The translations under genes were made by a program, and so were the position numbers. From Albugo candida (Eukaryota; Oomycota; Peronosporomycetes; Albuginales), in the NCBI GenBank assembly GCA_040437565.1, contig JBDOQK010000036.1, positions 1-64,000 on the forward strand: DNA of 64,000 bases, given 5' to 3'. Numbering within the stretch: position 1 is the first letter of the stretch; the number at the start of each line of letters is the position of its first letter. Below, piece by piece: positions 11,901 to 23,978 of the stretch. Below the pieces are notes generated by a model. The model saw only the letters and a list, made by a program, of their open reading frames with translations. It did not search any database and had not been told where the DNA came from.

Positions 11901-13779
11901 CAAAGAGCAAACAGTCTCGAAACGATACCGGTATAAAATCACCAGCAGAACGAATTGGTGGAGTTGTATGCAGTGATTTGAAGAACCCTATGATGCCTCA
12001 AGACCGACGTGGAAATCGATAATTGATCAATTTCATCGACTACAAGTCCAAGTATAGTCGGCTATTCTTGGCCAAGACTAAGATGAAGCAGCTACAAGCT
12101 TCAGGATTTCTTGTATTATTTTGATAAGCGATTTGATTACAAGATTCATGTCTTACGAAGTGATGACGGCGCGGAATACAGTAATGTTGACCTTTTTCGC
12201 AAAGAAGGGGAGTTTGAAGACAAATCAGTGGGGCCGAAAACCAAGCATCGAATGGGAAGTTGAACGAATGTATAAGACAGACATGAAGCTGGTGCGGTCC
12301 AAGATACTTGGAAGCTCTATGGCGTTATAGTTTTGGAGAGTTGCTACTTAATATGTGACGTATATTCTCAATAGTAGCTCAATCAGAGCGAATGAAGGAA
12401 GACACCCCCTTTGAAGGTTTTGACTGGGAAGGGTATAAGTCTTGTTGATGTCGGACCATTCGACTCACCTTGTTCGGTCCGAACACGAACTGGAAAAAGT
12501 TCTCTCGCAAATCGAAGTGAGCCAGGCACTGCTATCAGAAAATGCAATGAAACCAAGGGGTACAAAGTCTACTTACCCAAATCAAAGACTATAATGACTA
12601 CTGAACATATATCAAAAGTGGAGCCAACATTGGAAAAAAATCCCAAAGTGACAGATGCAGACATGAAAGATCCCGAGGATACCAACGTTGAAGGGTAATC
12701 AATCACAATGTTATAGGAACGTGCCACGATCTCATCAAAAAGGATCCAAGAAACAATATGGTTACCAGGAAGCAAGGAAGGAAAGCTAAGGCTCGAGATA
12801 TCGTGTCATTGCTGACCGAGTCGTAGCCTAAGATGTAGGATCAAGAAATGAAGTCAGTAAAGCATATTGAATGGTAGGAGACTGCCGACGCAGAACTAGC
12901 CTCACTAGAGGAAAATCTAACATGGACAATAGTATATACATTCATAACTTTCCACTGCCCAATTTACTTTCGAAGAAGGGATGAGGAGAGAACGGGTTTT
13001 ATTGGAGGTTCAAAATAGATTTTAACATTTTCTTCGGATATCGAGGGGATATGGGGCATGTTCTCCAATCGTTAAGCCTCAAGATGCTTCCTTGGAAAAA
13101 AGAAACCGAATGCGCCACATTGGCTGCCATCATTTTGCTTGTCGCAGTTTCTATTTTTGCCGTATAACTTATCCAGTTCTCGGCCGGCCAGAACGTTCTC
13201 AGGGACGTTTCCATGTGTTCCATGTCCTGCATCTCGAGCTTCACTGGTAGGTAAAATATACCAGGGGAAAATGTCTTGCCGGATCATCCCAAACGTACAC
13301 GTTCCAGTGCACATTCCGTGTGCAAACGTTGTTTCACAAAAGTCACACAAGTTGACGACTGGCCATGGAGGGATTCAAGAAAGATACTTCTTTTCCTTTT
13401 GGATGCTGTTTTAAACGATGCCTGATGGTGGGGTGTATCACGACGTAGTCGAATTTTAAGCGTCTACGTCGGAGGTATGAGACAACAGTCTGGTCTTTCA
13501 AACAGACTGTTCTCGACTCCAACGGACATTTAGTTTCAAAAATTGTTTGGTCATCTTCTTCTCCGACATCATCGCACTCCCCAGGAACGTTGAATGTTTG
13601 CTTAAGTTGGAAGTGAAACGTGAACTAATTTTTTGGGGGAAATTCTAGGTATTTTCTCACTAATAATCCATGGTCGACTTGGATCAGCCGCATGAGAAGG
13701 ACATGGATGAAAACGTGAACGACGTCGATAACACAGACAATGCAGACAGCACGGACGAAATAACGATTGACGCTGACAT

Positions 13780-15930
13780 TGGAAAATTCAGCATGGAATC
13801 CACGAGATACAAATTGCCGTAAATGTACTCACCTGAACGGCAGTTCCGACGGTCATGCCCTTCCCCTTCACATACTCCGCAGCGTCGTGTTTCCTTTACG
13901 AACATGGACGCGGAAACTCTAATCGGCACTATTGACGTCGACGTTGTGAGATTTATCATGGCGTTAACACGATATGAATTGCCTCAAGTTAATCTCCCGA
14001 ACAACCGACGGACACCGATTCCGAGGCGTAAATTTCCGAATGTTTTCCAAACCTACATCGATTCCGTGGCGCCTAGTGTTTCCAGTTAGCATGAATTTTA
14101 TATGGCATGCCGTTTTTTATTTTACTCACCAACAATAGACCTGAGGGCAACAACGTCCTTTGTGGCCTATTAGTCTGCATTCCCCACATCTATGTTTTCC
14201 TACGCGACCTTCCTCATGTTTGAATTAGGATGCGTTCCGCTTCGTACTGTTCTTTGAAATATTTTTAGCGCCAACCGGTCTTCCGCGGGGTTGTGGATTC
14301 AAGAACCGCGGTTTGTACTATACAACAGTGCTCTGGTCATCGAGCAACTTTGCGACGGTCGAAATTGCCTTCTCTTGTTCAATTGCCGGGAGGATGTTGA
14401 TGCGAGCCCAAATCAATTCCCATTGGTCTTCAAAATTCTTCTCCTCTGCCTGATTGATTTGTTCAGCACAAGTTAGTGAACCAGAAAAGATTGAATTCTA
14501 AAAGATTGACGGCTCTTAAATCTGTTGAGTTCCATTCCAGGTACCATCGGCCGTGGACACAGGAAACGGTCTATGTATTCCGATTCCTAAAGATGGCCGC
14601 GAGCTCATGTGCGCAAGGAACCCCCATTGTCGATAAATGGTATCCAGCGCACGAACGAAGTTCTTGCATCGATTTTTCAAATTCGTACAGTAATGCGAAC
14701 AAAGAAATTTTTCCGGATACCGGTGCGAATATTCTGTAAGGTCCAGCAAATGATGCATATTCTCGTCGCTTCTCTAATTTTTCTCTGCTTTGTTCTTGTG
14801 ATTAATCGCAATTGCCAGTTTGTTGAACATCGATAGTAAGTCTTGGTCAAGACTTGTAGAAATTTTTTATGTACGCATGGACTCCCTCTGTCTGCGAAGA
14901 CGCCTTGGTCCCAAATTGTGGATGCCGTGAAGTCCAAGCGTTCACAAGCCGTTCCTTGTAGACCAGCCAAGTTTTCGTCACGTATCAGGTACCTGTGACT
15001 TCTTCGACAGACTTTCGGAGAGCTTTTCATGCTGCTCATCATATTCTTCCGCGTCCAGGAAGACACCAGGCCATTCCATAGGTGCAGAAACTCGTCTAAA
15101 GTGTTTTGGGTTGTATACTGCTTTTGCAATTGGCAACGATATTTTTGTTGATATACCAAATACAGGGCAGATTCGGGGACGACGGGTAGACTTGTGCGAT
15201 GGTCACCATAAAGGCCAGTTACCGGTCTATGACGATTACTTTGGCGCAGATTCATTTTTCCACAGTGTTAACAATTTCGACATTGTCCACGCATAATTCT
15301 CCACTTTCTCCCCGGCCAGGAAGCAGAAAACTACGGTGAATGTCGTAATGAACGCGGTCATTTCGATGATGTGAAGAAGCGGGAGTCAGTAACGGTCTGT
15401 ACCATACGTGCATTCCTTCACAACAACGTGATTGTATCGGCTCGCTAGCTTCATGCAGTCCGGATGCGCAAAAAATGGGCCAGTAATGTTCCTCCATTTG
15501 CTTCAATATGGTGCACAAAGTCACTCTCTCGAAGATCATCAAAAAGAGGCTCTAGAAGAGTTCTCCACGCGAGTTGATTGCTTCAAACGTTGACTCGTGC
15601 GTTTTACAAAGTGAGCAGGTTTACGAAGGTATTCTTTTTCGTCATCCTTAGCCTTGACAAAATAGCAGTCGGTTTGACACCCACAGTCGTCATTTTCTTC
15701 AATTGTTCCGCCTTTTATTCGGTGAGCTTTCTATTGGTCGAATGCCCGTACGGATGAAGAGAACATCTGTGATTGTGCTCGCTGTGTATCGTCTTTAACT
15801 TCCATTTCTCTTTTTTTGTAATAATTCGCGTAGAAGAGAATGGGGCGTCCGATGAGCCGAGATGCTGTCTGCCGCTTTCGTTCTGATACTTGAGACAGGT
15901 CTGCGCCACCATGGTCACCTTTCAAGTATA
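13780..15930 (-). mobile_element. Mutator-like (MULE) transposase relic inside the Copia element
   Basis: Read on the minus strand from 15,930 downward. There is a FAR1/WRKY-GCM-like zinc module (RQTASRLIG, then a region with HNH at about 15,770), then the MULE catalytic region: a DCTYGT-like motif with PLLHII near 15,380 and a block at about 15,070-15,230 that includes KTLDEFLHLWNGLVSSW. Two CCHC knuckles follow at about 14,140-14,200 (CGECRLIGHKGRC) and 13,830-13,880 (CGVCEGEGHDRRNC). These signatures sit in different reading frames separated by stops, so the transposase is dead. Terminal inverted repeats were not found. Ends of the insertion are roughly 12.96 and 16.5 kb. Confidence 0.75.
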
Positions 15931-17993
15931 TATTTTTCCGGTAACCGAAAGTTTGGTAGTCACTTCATCTCTCTGGCCAAGAGCCTATTTCTGTGCTGCG
16001 ATAAGCAATTATTCACAGCTACCATATTTGGCCTCTTAGGGAAAGAGCATGCCTGGAGTGTTCATTACGTCAGATGAGCAGAAAGGTGTGGCATTTGCTG
16101 CTCGTCAACCGTTCTTTTATTTCGTGAATGGCAGCATCTCTTTACATACCGTTGTCGTTCGGCGGAATCAAAGCCTCCAGTCTTGATGTCGAAGACGAGT
16201 CGGCTGCATTCATTGTATCTGAGAAACATAAAGTGCGTCGTCAGTTATCATTTGCCTCCGTTCTAGCAAGGAAGTCATGCTAGAACGAGCGCTCTCTTTA
16301 CAGAAACATTCTCACTATGCACAATTGAGTTGGTGGAAGTTAAGTCGCGGTGAGGGGAAAAGGCTCTCTTTTGAAATTGAGAAGTGAAGAACAAGTCGGT
16401 TGCATCCGTTGAATTCGAAGAGTGATCAAGTGGACGTGGCCAAAAGCCTTGGGTCACGCGGTTCAGACGGGAGTAAAGTTAACCGAAAGAGAGTGGAAAT
16501 AACAATTGCCTAGTTTAAAAAAACCAACGAGATCAAACAAAGCCTTACATAACAAGTCGGTACTCAAGCAAAACACGGATACAAACGGCAATCTGGAACG
16601 GTTTAAGGCTAGAATGCTCTCCTTCGGGGACGAACAAGTATTCGGAGTCAACTAAAACAATACATTTGCAGCAGTCAGGGACTGGGGAACAGCGAATCTC
16701 ATACTAGCTTTAGCGAGCCATGGCGAATAACCTAATTCGTATGTGAAGGCACCAGCATAAAGAGCTTAGATCTGTACTTACAAGTGCCTCAAAGAATAGA
16801 AATATAGATGTCCAAGCTGCATGAACGCGGTGGGACCAGTCGTGAGAAACTGAAACTACCATTAGAGAAGAGTCTTTATGGGTTGAAACAAACGGGGCCG
16901 CTATTGAGTCACCTTTTTCATGAAAAGCTAAGCGCTGCAGGTTTCAAACAAAGTCTCGGAGCCTCGTGTTTATGTCGGAGATATACTGATAACGGGGACA
17001 AGTTTTCGAGAATCGAGTCGACATTTGTTAGTCTCATGAGTCTTTTAATGAAGAATCTCGGACCCGTCAGCAAGGTTTTGGGCATGTAAGCTCGCTACAG
17101 CCAAGAACATGGATATTCCCTGGATCAGGAAAGGTCTATACGCCAACTGATAATGAAAATGGTTCTGGATGAAGCAAATCTCCGGTTCTCACGCCTATCG
17201 GTCAGGACTACAGCGATACCATAATATCAAATTCGCATTACTTTGAGATGCATTTATTCAAGAAGCAAACGATCAAGAAGTTTCAGTCTTTAGCGGGCAA
17301 CCTTTGATGGTATTCGCGCTGCACTAATCCGGGCGTTATGGGCGTTAGGTGTCATAGTGGTGAAGTGTCTCAACGGTACGAAAAGTCTTAAGCTCTATTT
17401 GGGTGGTGAAGTATGCACCAATCCCTGAGAAGTCACTGTAGAAGCGTTTTCAAATGCTAATTATGCGGCGGATGATGAAACGAGAAAGACCATATCCGGT
17501 ACAGCATTCCTTTAAATGAAATGCCGATCAGCTGATCGTGCAAGAAGCATCACTCAGTGTCATTAGTGACGATGGAAGCAGAGTTGTAACAGCATCGAAG
17601 CCATCGCAGGAATTGAAAGTCAAGGTGAAAGAGCCAATCATCTTGTGAATGGATAACCGGACGGTTATGAGTCAACTTCTCAACAAAGCTACTTAAATCA
17701 AGGCTTAACACATCGACGTCCGACTAAAATTCGTCAGAGCTAACGTGGCTAACAAATTATCGCACTAAGGTACGTGAATACGTCGAAGATGATTGTCGAT
17801 TTGCCGACGAAGGCGTTTCCGACACCGAGATCAGACGATGCAAGTAAAGGATGACACAAGTTCAAGTGCAGCCAAAAAAGGAGGAGTAACGCAAGTTGTC
17901 GGTAGGTAATGACTTTACACAGCCGTTGTTCGGATGTTCCAGGAAAACTACTCAAGGAGCTGGCTGTGGTTTCGTGCATCTTCCGTTAGGGGG

Positions 17994-18170
17994 TGTCCCG
18001 ACGCGGTGGTTTCATAACCACGTCGAGCAAATGAACGGGTAGTCCCAGGATAAGACACAAGGGCAATTAGGGCCGTAGGACGACAGATATGAGCATGCAT
18101 ATTATACTTACTTCTATTTTTCCCTCCCTTTAGTAGAGCAACTTCCCATTCCGTGCGATTTTTCAACGCA
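17994..18170 (+). repeat. Probable 3' LTR start of the Copia fossil
   Basis: A run of purines ends at about 17,993 and is followed by TGTCCCGACGCGG. That is where a Copia 3' LTR should start, about 150 bp after the RNase H trace ends. A small hairpin (arms GTGGTT and AACCAC, about 18,006-18,021) lies inside. The right end of the LTR is not determined. Confidence 0.4.
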
Positions 18171-21100
18171 GCTGACCTGCCAACAAGGAATGTGCTAAAT
18201 TACAAAGAAATTGCCAATCTTCTTGCAACATAATCGTATTGTTCACCACGAAGTTGTTGACGAGATCATTACTACTCTTAAAAAGACTTCGAAGCTGATT
18301 TTTAGTGTGATCTCCTCTATTTCGTCTTTGCGGATATGAGTGGTGGAAGGTTTTCGCTGTAGAATCGAATCTGCAACTTTTTATGCGATCTAGTTTATTG
18401 GGACAATCAAGTTGTTCGCGAAGGTCGATCTAAAGAACAAGGGTATGTGTGATGTTACAAGGTGTAGATGGAGTATCTTCGGATTGCGGTTTCAGTGTGG
18501 TAGCGGATGCGAATTATAAAGGCCGCGTGCAGTAGACTCATTAGTATATTATTTATCACAACGGATAGCTAAAGATTCGTTGTCGATAGTCGATAGTCGA
18601 TAGTTGATAGTTGATAGTTGATAGTTGATAGTTGATAGTCGATGATAGTCGATAGTCGATAGTCGATGGTCACTGCCAAAACGCATTCCGCTTCAAAATT
18701 GTGAATTGATGCGTATGGAGTTGAATCTAAGAGTAGATATGATGTAGCCAATCTACTTGGAGACCAAAACTTTCATCTATGCTTAACCATGTTGTAATAT
18801 TGTGCGCGCGATTCTTGCAGAAAGCTGTTTCCGTCACGAAGGAAGCGTCTTCATCCCATGTTTTCCTGTAGTCGACTACATTTGCATTTTTTGTCCTCGA
18901 CAACATAAGTGCATGAATGTTTTGTTCAGTGAACGGTTCTGAAATCTTGGCATCAGAGTCTCCGATGAGCTGGCGGTGCAACTGATGGATCGCTCGCTCG
19001 AAAGTTCTATAAGATGCCCCTGATCATGTGAGCAGCGTCTCGACTAGGGAGCGTATAACCGAGCAATGTAGTCATGATTCATCTTGCCGAAGAGTTTTTT
19101 TTAGCTGTAGTACGGCGATGTGATCGCTGGTCGCCCAATAACGATAAACATGATAGCAACTCTTTCGGGGAGTGAAATTCCAGCCCGCAGGGGGGCAAGC
19201 CTAGGTAAAAAAAGTAGGAATCTATAGTGATGGTTCTGCCTAGCTTGTCGGCGAGAACATTAATCTGTTTGTCAGATTTTGTACCAAGCGAGATTTTGCT
19301 GCAAATCTGTGTACTCAGTGGTTTGATTCAGCCTTCAAAAGCCAAGAGGACCGAATGTAAGGAAAATACCTGATCAAAAAGCAGTCAAGATTATACTCTT
19401 GATGTCAGAATGCTAATGGAACTAAAAAGAGGAATCATTTGCATGAGCCTTTATGAAGCAGCATTCCTTATTTAACGATAAGCTCCCCAGCTTGTTCCAC
19501 AACTCCGAGCACTTTTCAAATATAAAGCGTTGTATAGGAGCCTATCATGGCGGTTGTAATCAACTCACCAAACAGCATCGAGGGTGCAATATATACAAAG
19601 GTCCGAGCCTATTTGACGAACACAATCTTGTTTCCTCAAGTCAAGATTGATGACTTTTGCATACCAGTTGAGGATCCATGGACCACATTTTCTGCCATAC
19701 TTTTTACGTCTCCAGTTCTTAAAGCATCACTCTGGTATGTGTATATAAATGATTATATAGAAATTCTGGTGGCTTGCTAGGAGAGTTGTTGTGACGTCTC
19801 TTCTTCCCAACGCCTTGTATACATCAACTATGCTCGTTGTGTTCGACAAACACGATTCTGAAGAATGACTCAGACGAACATGTACGCTCGATCCCAGCAA
19901 AGCGGATCGCACGGGTCTGGATTGAACATATTCGCGTAGACTCTTGGTTACAAGAGTACAACCTGTTGAAATATGGCGTCTAATGGAGTTGATTGTTGGC
20001 GGATCTCTGGCCGCCTCGAAACTGCTGTATGCAATTTGTGCGCACCAGGCGACCAGGAGAGACAGAGTAGGGAAAAATCAAGGTGGATTCAGAATTGTAT
20101 AGGATAGTCCACCTATAATGATGGCATTATACTCAGTCTGCAACAATGCCTCTTTAGACCATGCTACTCCAAATCTATACAACCAAATGAGTTGGATGAG
20201 GGCTCTCGTTTACAACATGTACAATCAGCTGGACTCCTTGCGGAGAGGGATTGAAACAAGAAGAAAATAGAGTTGCAAGTATCTCATTGCTGTAGTGGTG
20301 GTAAGTCCACTATGTGCTGTATGAGGTTTGGCTGGCTGATCGAGGGAAGGTCACAGGCGTCTTAAGAAGGTTGGAGAAATGAAATGATTTGTATATGAAG
20401 GGCTTTGACATATGACCAGTTTCGCAAGCCAGTGGTACAATATCGAAAGGAGACTGACTAAAGGGTTCTACATAGTGATGAAGATCCAATGCTGCCTTCA
20501 TGAGAGACGCTGGTATCTTTCTGCTATGAGACTGTCACTTTAACTTGCTATCTTGATATTGCATGTTGTTTTGAACAAAAATATTTATCAGCCTCCACTT
20601 GTCAAAAAACTAATACTAAGTTCATCAAACTTATTTCTTAAATGCACAGTGAAGTCATCAGCCATAATTTCTCCATTGCGACTGCCCCATTCCCTCCCTC
20701 GCAATCTATAGTCAGTCCATGCAGTGGTATAGTTTTTTCATATCAGACTTTTTGGCGTGCACAATGCCAGTCGCCATGGAAATGACTACGAACACGCCAG
20801 ATGCACGTCAAAATGCCATTGGCAATACGGGTTTGCAACTTATAAATACACATACCAAAGTTTCTGATTGCCTTTCAGAAATAGCGATTATGAAGTCAAA
20901 GTGTCAAAAAGCGGAAAAAATACCTACTTTGTTTTATTAGATGCATATAACAATCGCATCGAAGGAAACTCGTATAAGAGTAGGTGATGTAATGATCTGC
21001 AATTTCTTCCTTTGATTCCACTTTGCAGAAATCAGGAAGAAAAGTATGACGTTATTCTGGGAAGCTTGAATAAGAGTACGAATCCAGTGATGAAGAGTGT

Positions 21101-21487
21101 TATTGTTATCCACCTCTTACATCATGCGTAGCACGGTCTTGTCTCCTACGATCATGAATACTTCAACAAAGTAGTTGCAGCATTTAAGATGCGTCCCGGA
21201 TCCTAGAAGTCATTGTGGAATGCTTGAGTTGTAGCGTCATAATTCTTAGGCCTGTCTGAACAACTCCAAATATATGACGTTCGTAATACTTGCAGCAATT
21301 GGTTTTTGTGTATTAGAAGCAAAACAGTCATCCATAATAGCTTTTTTGCGCGGAAAAAGCCACTGACATTAGACGTAAAAACAACTTCCCAATTGCTTCG
21401 ATAGCCTCATGAACGCAACTCATGAGATAAAGCAAGCTTGCATGTTTTAAGCCCTCCTGATGTGGTATTACACGTACAGTCTGTATA
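18171..21487. other. Repeat-derived stretch without a recognisable gene
   Basis: Holds the heptamer tandem array at about 18.58-18.67 kb and several short frames (18,727-18,981 minus; 19,547-19,780 plus; 20,719-20,940 plus) that match no family I recognise. AT-rich, frequent stops in all frames, probably decayed transposon or gene remnants. Confidence 0.5.
18582..18668. repeat. Heptamer tandem repeat (TYGATAG)n
   Basis: About twelve head-to-tail 7-nt units. Three TCGATAG units are followed by five TTGATAG units, then one irregular unit and further TCGATAG units. The T/C variants are grouped in blocks, as expected from slippage expanding already-diverged units. Confidence 0.95.
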
Positions 21488-23416
21488 TCAGTCAAGATGC
21501 TTTGTCGCGTCGCAACTCTGTAGCGTCGTGAAATGCTTGACGCAGCTTTCGTATGTTCTTTCAGGGTCTTCTAATTGCCAGATGATAATTTCGTCCAAAA
21601 TTTTCTTCACCTCAGGCCCGGGCGAAACGCCCAGTACTCGAATGACATCATTTCCCTACAATTATGAGCAGAGGTCAAAAATGAGATAAGTCAATAACAT
21701 ACTATAAAACCGACAGTCATGAGGGGTTTCAAGCTCCAGGCTCCCTCGAGATTGTTGTTAGTGACAAATGTCGTGAGTGCATCGTATTTTGCTGATACAA
21801 AGCTCTGAGGAGTTGTGGAATTCTGGATCATGTCGCTGATACATGCAACGTCCCGGCAAACTTCCCAAAGCGGTCCGATTTTCCTTAGTAAAAGTCCTAC
21901 CTCCACGCGGTCGAAAACGTTTCCATGAACAAGCTTCTGCAAGTCGCCACAATTTGCAAGTATGATATGATCAATGTCTTCAGCATCACGATTTCGTAGC
22001 TATGTACAATCTGTCAGGTAACGTCAATGCCAGAGTATCGAATCGCAAGCACACAACCTTCAAAGATTCTTTGATAACGTAGCATGGAAGCCTTACTTTT
22101 TTCTTTGACAACATAACGCAGTAAGACGAGAACGGGAATAAAAACGAGGCCAGACAACTCAATTTGTAACGATTTCGCTTTTTTTCTTCCATTTTGTCTA
22201 TCTCTGACTCCAGGAAACCATAATGCGTGCTGAGATAATGATGCATTTTTGTAGAGTGCTCATATGCATGATCCCATTTTTTAATGAAAATATCGCTTTG
22301 GACGTTCGTATCGTTTTCGTCCATAATACGGGATTGTTGAGGTAGTAAGAAGATACATTTGAACAAGCCCAAATCATGCATCATACTGAAGGCACTTTGA
22401 GGATGAGCCGAGGGGCCTTCTAACATGCCGAGAAGCTCTTTGCCGATACGCTCGCGGCTCACTTTTTGTATGAGAGCATCTTTGACTTCATCAAGCTGAG
22501 CAGCGTCGCATAGACTTTTGTCTAACTCGAAGCCAAATCGAGCGGCGAACCGAATTGCGCGTAGAACACGCAAAGGATCATCCAAAAAGGTAACTCGTGG
22601 ATCCAATGGTGTTCGAATAATCCCGTTTTTTAGATCGTCCAATCCCTAAAATTAGATACTAAGGATATAGTCAACAACACAAATAATGTTGTAGTAGTCT
22701 CACGCGCTCTGTAAAGTCCTCAACTCGATCATTCGATATATTGTAATAAAGGCTGTTGATTGTAAAATCTCTTCTTTCAGCGTCCTCTAATGGTGTGCCA
22801 AATTGCTGAATACATTACTTGACACTCTAAGACCGATGCATGAATAAAGGAGCATCACTTACAACATTTGGAATGCGATGGTCTTCTGAATATGTCTCTG
22901 ACCGAAGATTCACAAAATCAACCCATCCAATCTCTTCAAATTTCATTGTGATTGTCTCTAGATGCTTTGACTGCTCAGGATTCGCTTTAATGACACCAAT
23001 CGAATGTGTCTTTCCACCGTGCTGATTTTCATATTCGTTCACGAATTTAGCAAAATCGCTCCCAGTGATAGTGTCCAATGCGATATCGATATCGCTAGAA
23101 TCGAGGCCCAAAAGCTGTTGTAAGGAAGAGGTACTATTTTATTGGCAAGTCCATGGTCTAAATTCTGATGCAGTACCTTATCACGTACCCAACCACCAGC
23201 AACTCGCAAAGTTACATTGCATGCACTCTGTCCAGCAATCTCACGAAGAAATCCGAACAACTTAAGCTCCACTTTATTGACCTTGATAGATGTTTTCTCG
23301 ATCATCTCCTTGTTTGTAATTGTTGCTAAACGTTTTATGCGATGATTTCTGCTCGCGATTGCGTTCGGACAAACGGTTCCAGCGATTCGTTTGTTAGATG
23401 ACATCAATGCGCGCAT
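21488..23416 (-). CDS. CCA-adding enzyme, tRNA nucleotidyltransferase (class II)
   Basis: Six exons: 23177-23416, 22863-23114, 22704-22805, 22058-22645, 21703-21999, 21488-21655; all introns GT-AG (47-62 nt) and in phase, 548 aa. The enzyme adds or repairs the 3'-CCA of tRNAs in nucleus, cytosol and mitochondria. Seen: the head motif [20 protein letters not shown] with the metal-binding DxD (residues about 70-90), TINSLYYN, the [15 protein letters not shown] segment, and [19 protein letters not shown] (motif C/D region), then the helical tail. The start at 23416 was chosen because [13 protein letters not shown] plus basic residues resembles a mitochondrial presequence. A frame open to 23524 allows an upstream start. 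Confidence 0.95.
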
Positions 23417-23978
23417 GCACAGCAGCTCACTGCCTAAATACGAATTTGAAACATCGTCGGCGTCATGGACGATTATCAAGTTGCAGATATTATCAATAAA
23501 GAGGTATACGCGGCTTATAATCATCTATGATATTTTTTGCAGCGGAATTCAGCTTGAGTTTTGTTGCTTAAGCAAAAGCGTCTGCAGTGTTCAGTCGGAA
23601 CACATGGCGTGACAAGTTATCTGGTGAGAGACAAAGTGCACCAACAGAGGTACCAGATCTTTTTATATGATATGGTAGATGAGGCAGCAAACACGGAAAG
23701 ATGTAAACAAAGTATTCTTAGCAAATACAATTCGAAGGTTCGATTTTGACATAAGTATCCATGCCAAGCCAGGTGCTTCATCTTTTTTTGTAGTGTTGAC
23801 TCGCACAATCAGAAATTGGTACGTCACAAACCATGAGAAAATAAAGTTTGATGGTAGATGTCATTTCTAGGAAGAAGACTTTTGTTGGCGGCAGCTCGAT
23901 GGAGACCGTAAAAATGGTACCATGAAATGCAAAATGATGTCAATGCTACATAGATTTGTCTGATGCGAGGTTTTCGTA
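23417..23978. other. Intergenic region upstream of CCA enzyme and RS-rich exon
   Basis: About 560 bp between the CCA-adding enzyme start (minus) and the RS-rich frame (plus). Three short plus-strand frames (for example 23,679-23,870) could hide 5' exons of the RS-rich gene, but no domain was recognised. Confidence 0.5.

Larger units (their letters stand above)
10150..18170 (+). mobile_element. Decayed Copia (Ty1) retrotransposon with nested MULE
   Basis: Parts lie in Copia order on the plus strand: gag-like region (about 10.2-11.2 kb), CCHC zinc knuckle (about 11,220-11,260), protease region (about 11,340-11,410), integrase (about 11.87-12.65 kb), start of reverse transcriptase (about 12.88-12.95 kb), rest of RT (about 16.5-17.2 kb) and RNase H (about 17.45-17.85 kb). 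A purine tract and a TGT at about 17,994 suggest the 3' LTR start. No matching 5' LTR was found by eye. The RT region is split by some 3.5 kb of foreign DNA containing a minus-strand MULE. The element is clearly broken, with many (dozens of) interruptions, so it is old. Confidence 0.88.

Noticed and set aside
14677-15255. A 192-codon minus-strand frame taken as an intact gene
   Set aside because: Only part of it is in the MULE transposase frame; the rest is read out of frame across a decayed transposase.
18582-18668. CRISPR array
   Set aside because: The units are 7 nt, directly adjacent, with no spacers, and the genome is eukaryotic.
23740-23760. A ggttcgattt box that resembles part of a tRNA T-arm
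   Set aside because: No matching A box, acceptor stem or cloverleaf could be built around it. No tRNA gene was found anywhere in the window by eye.
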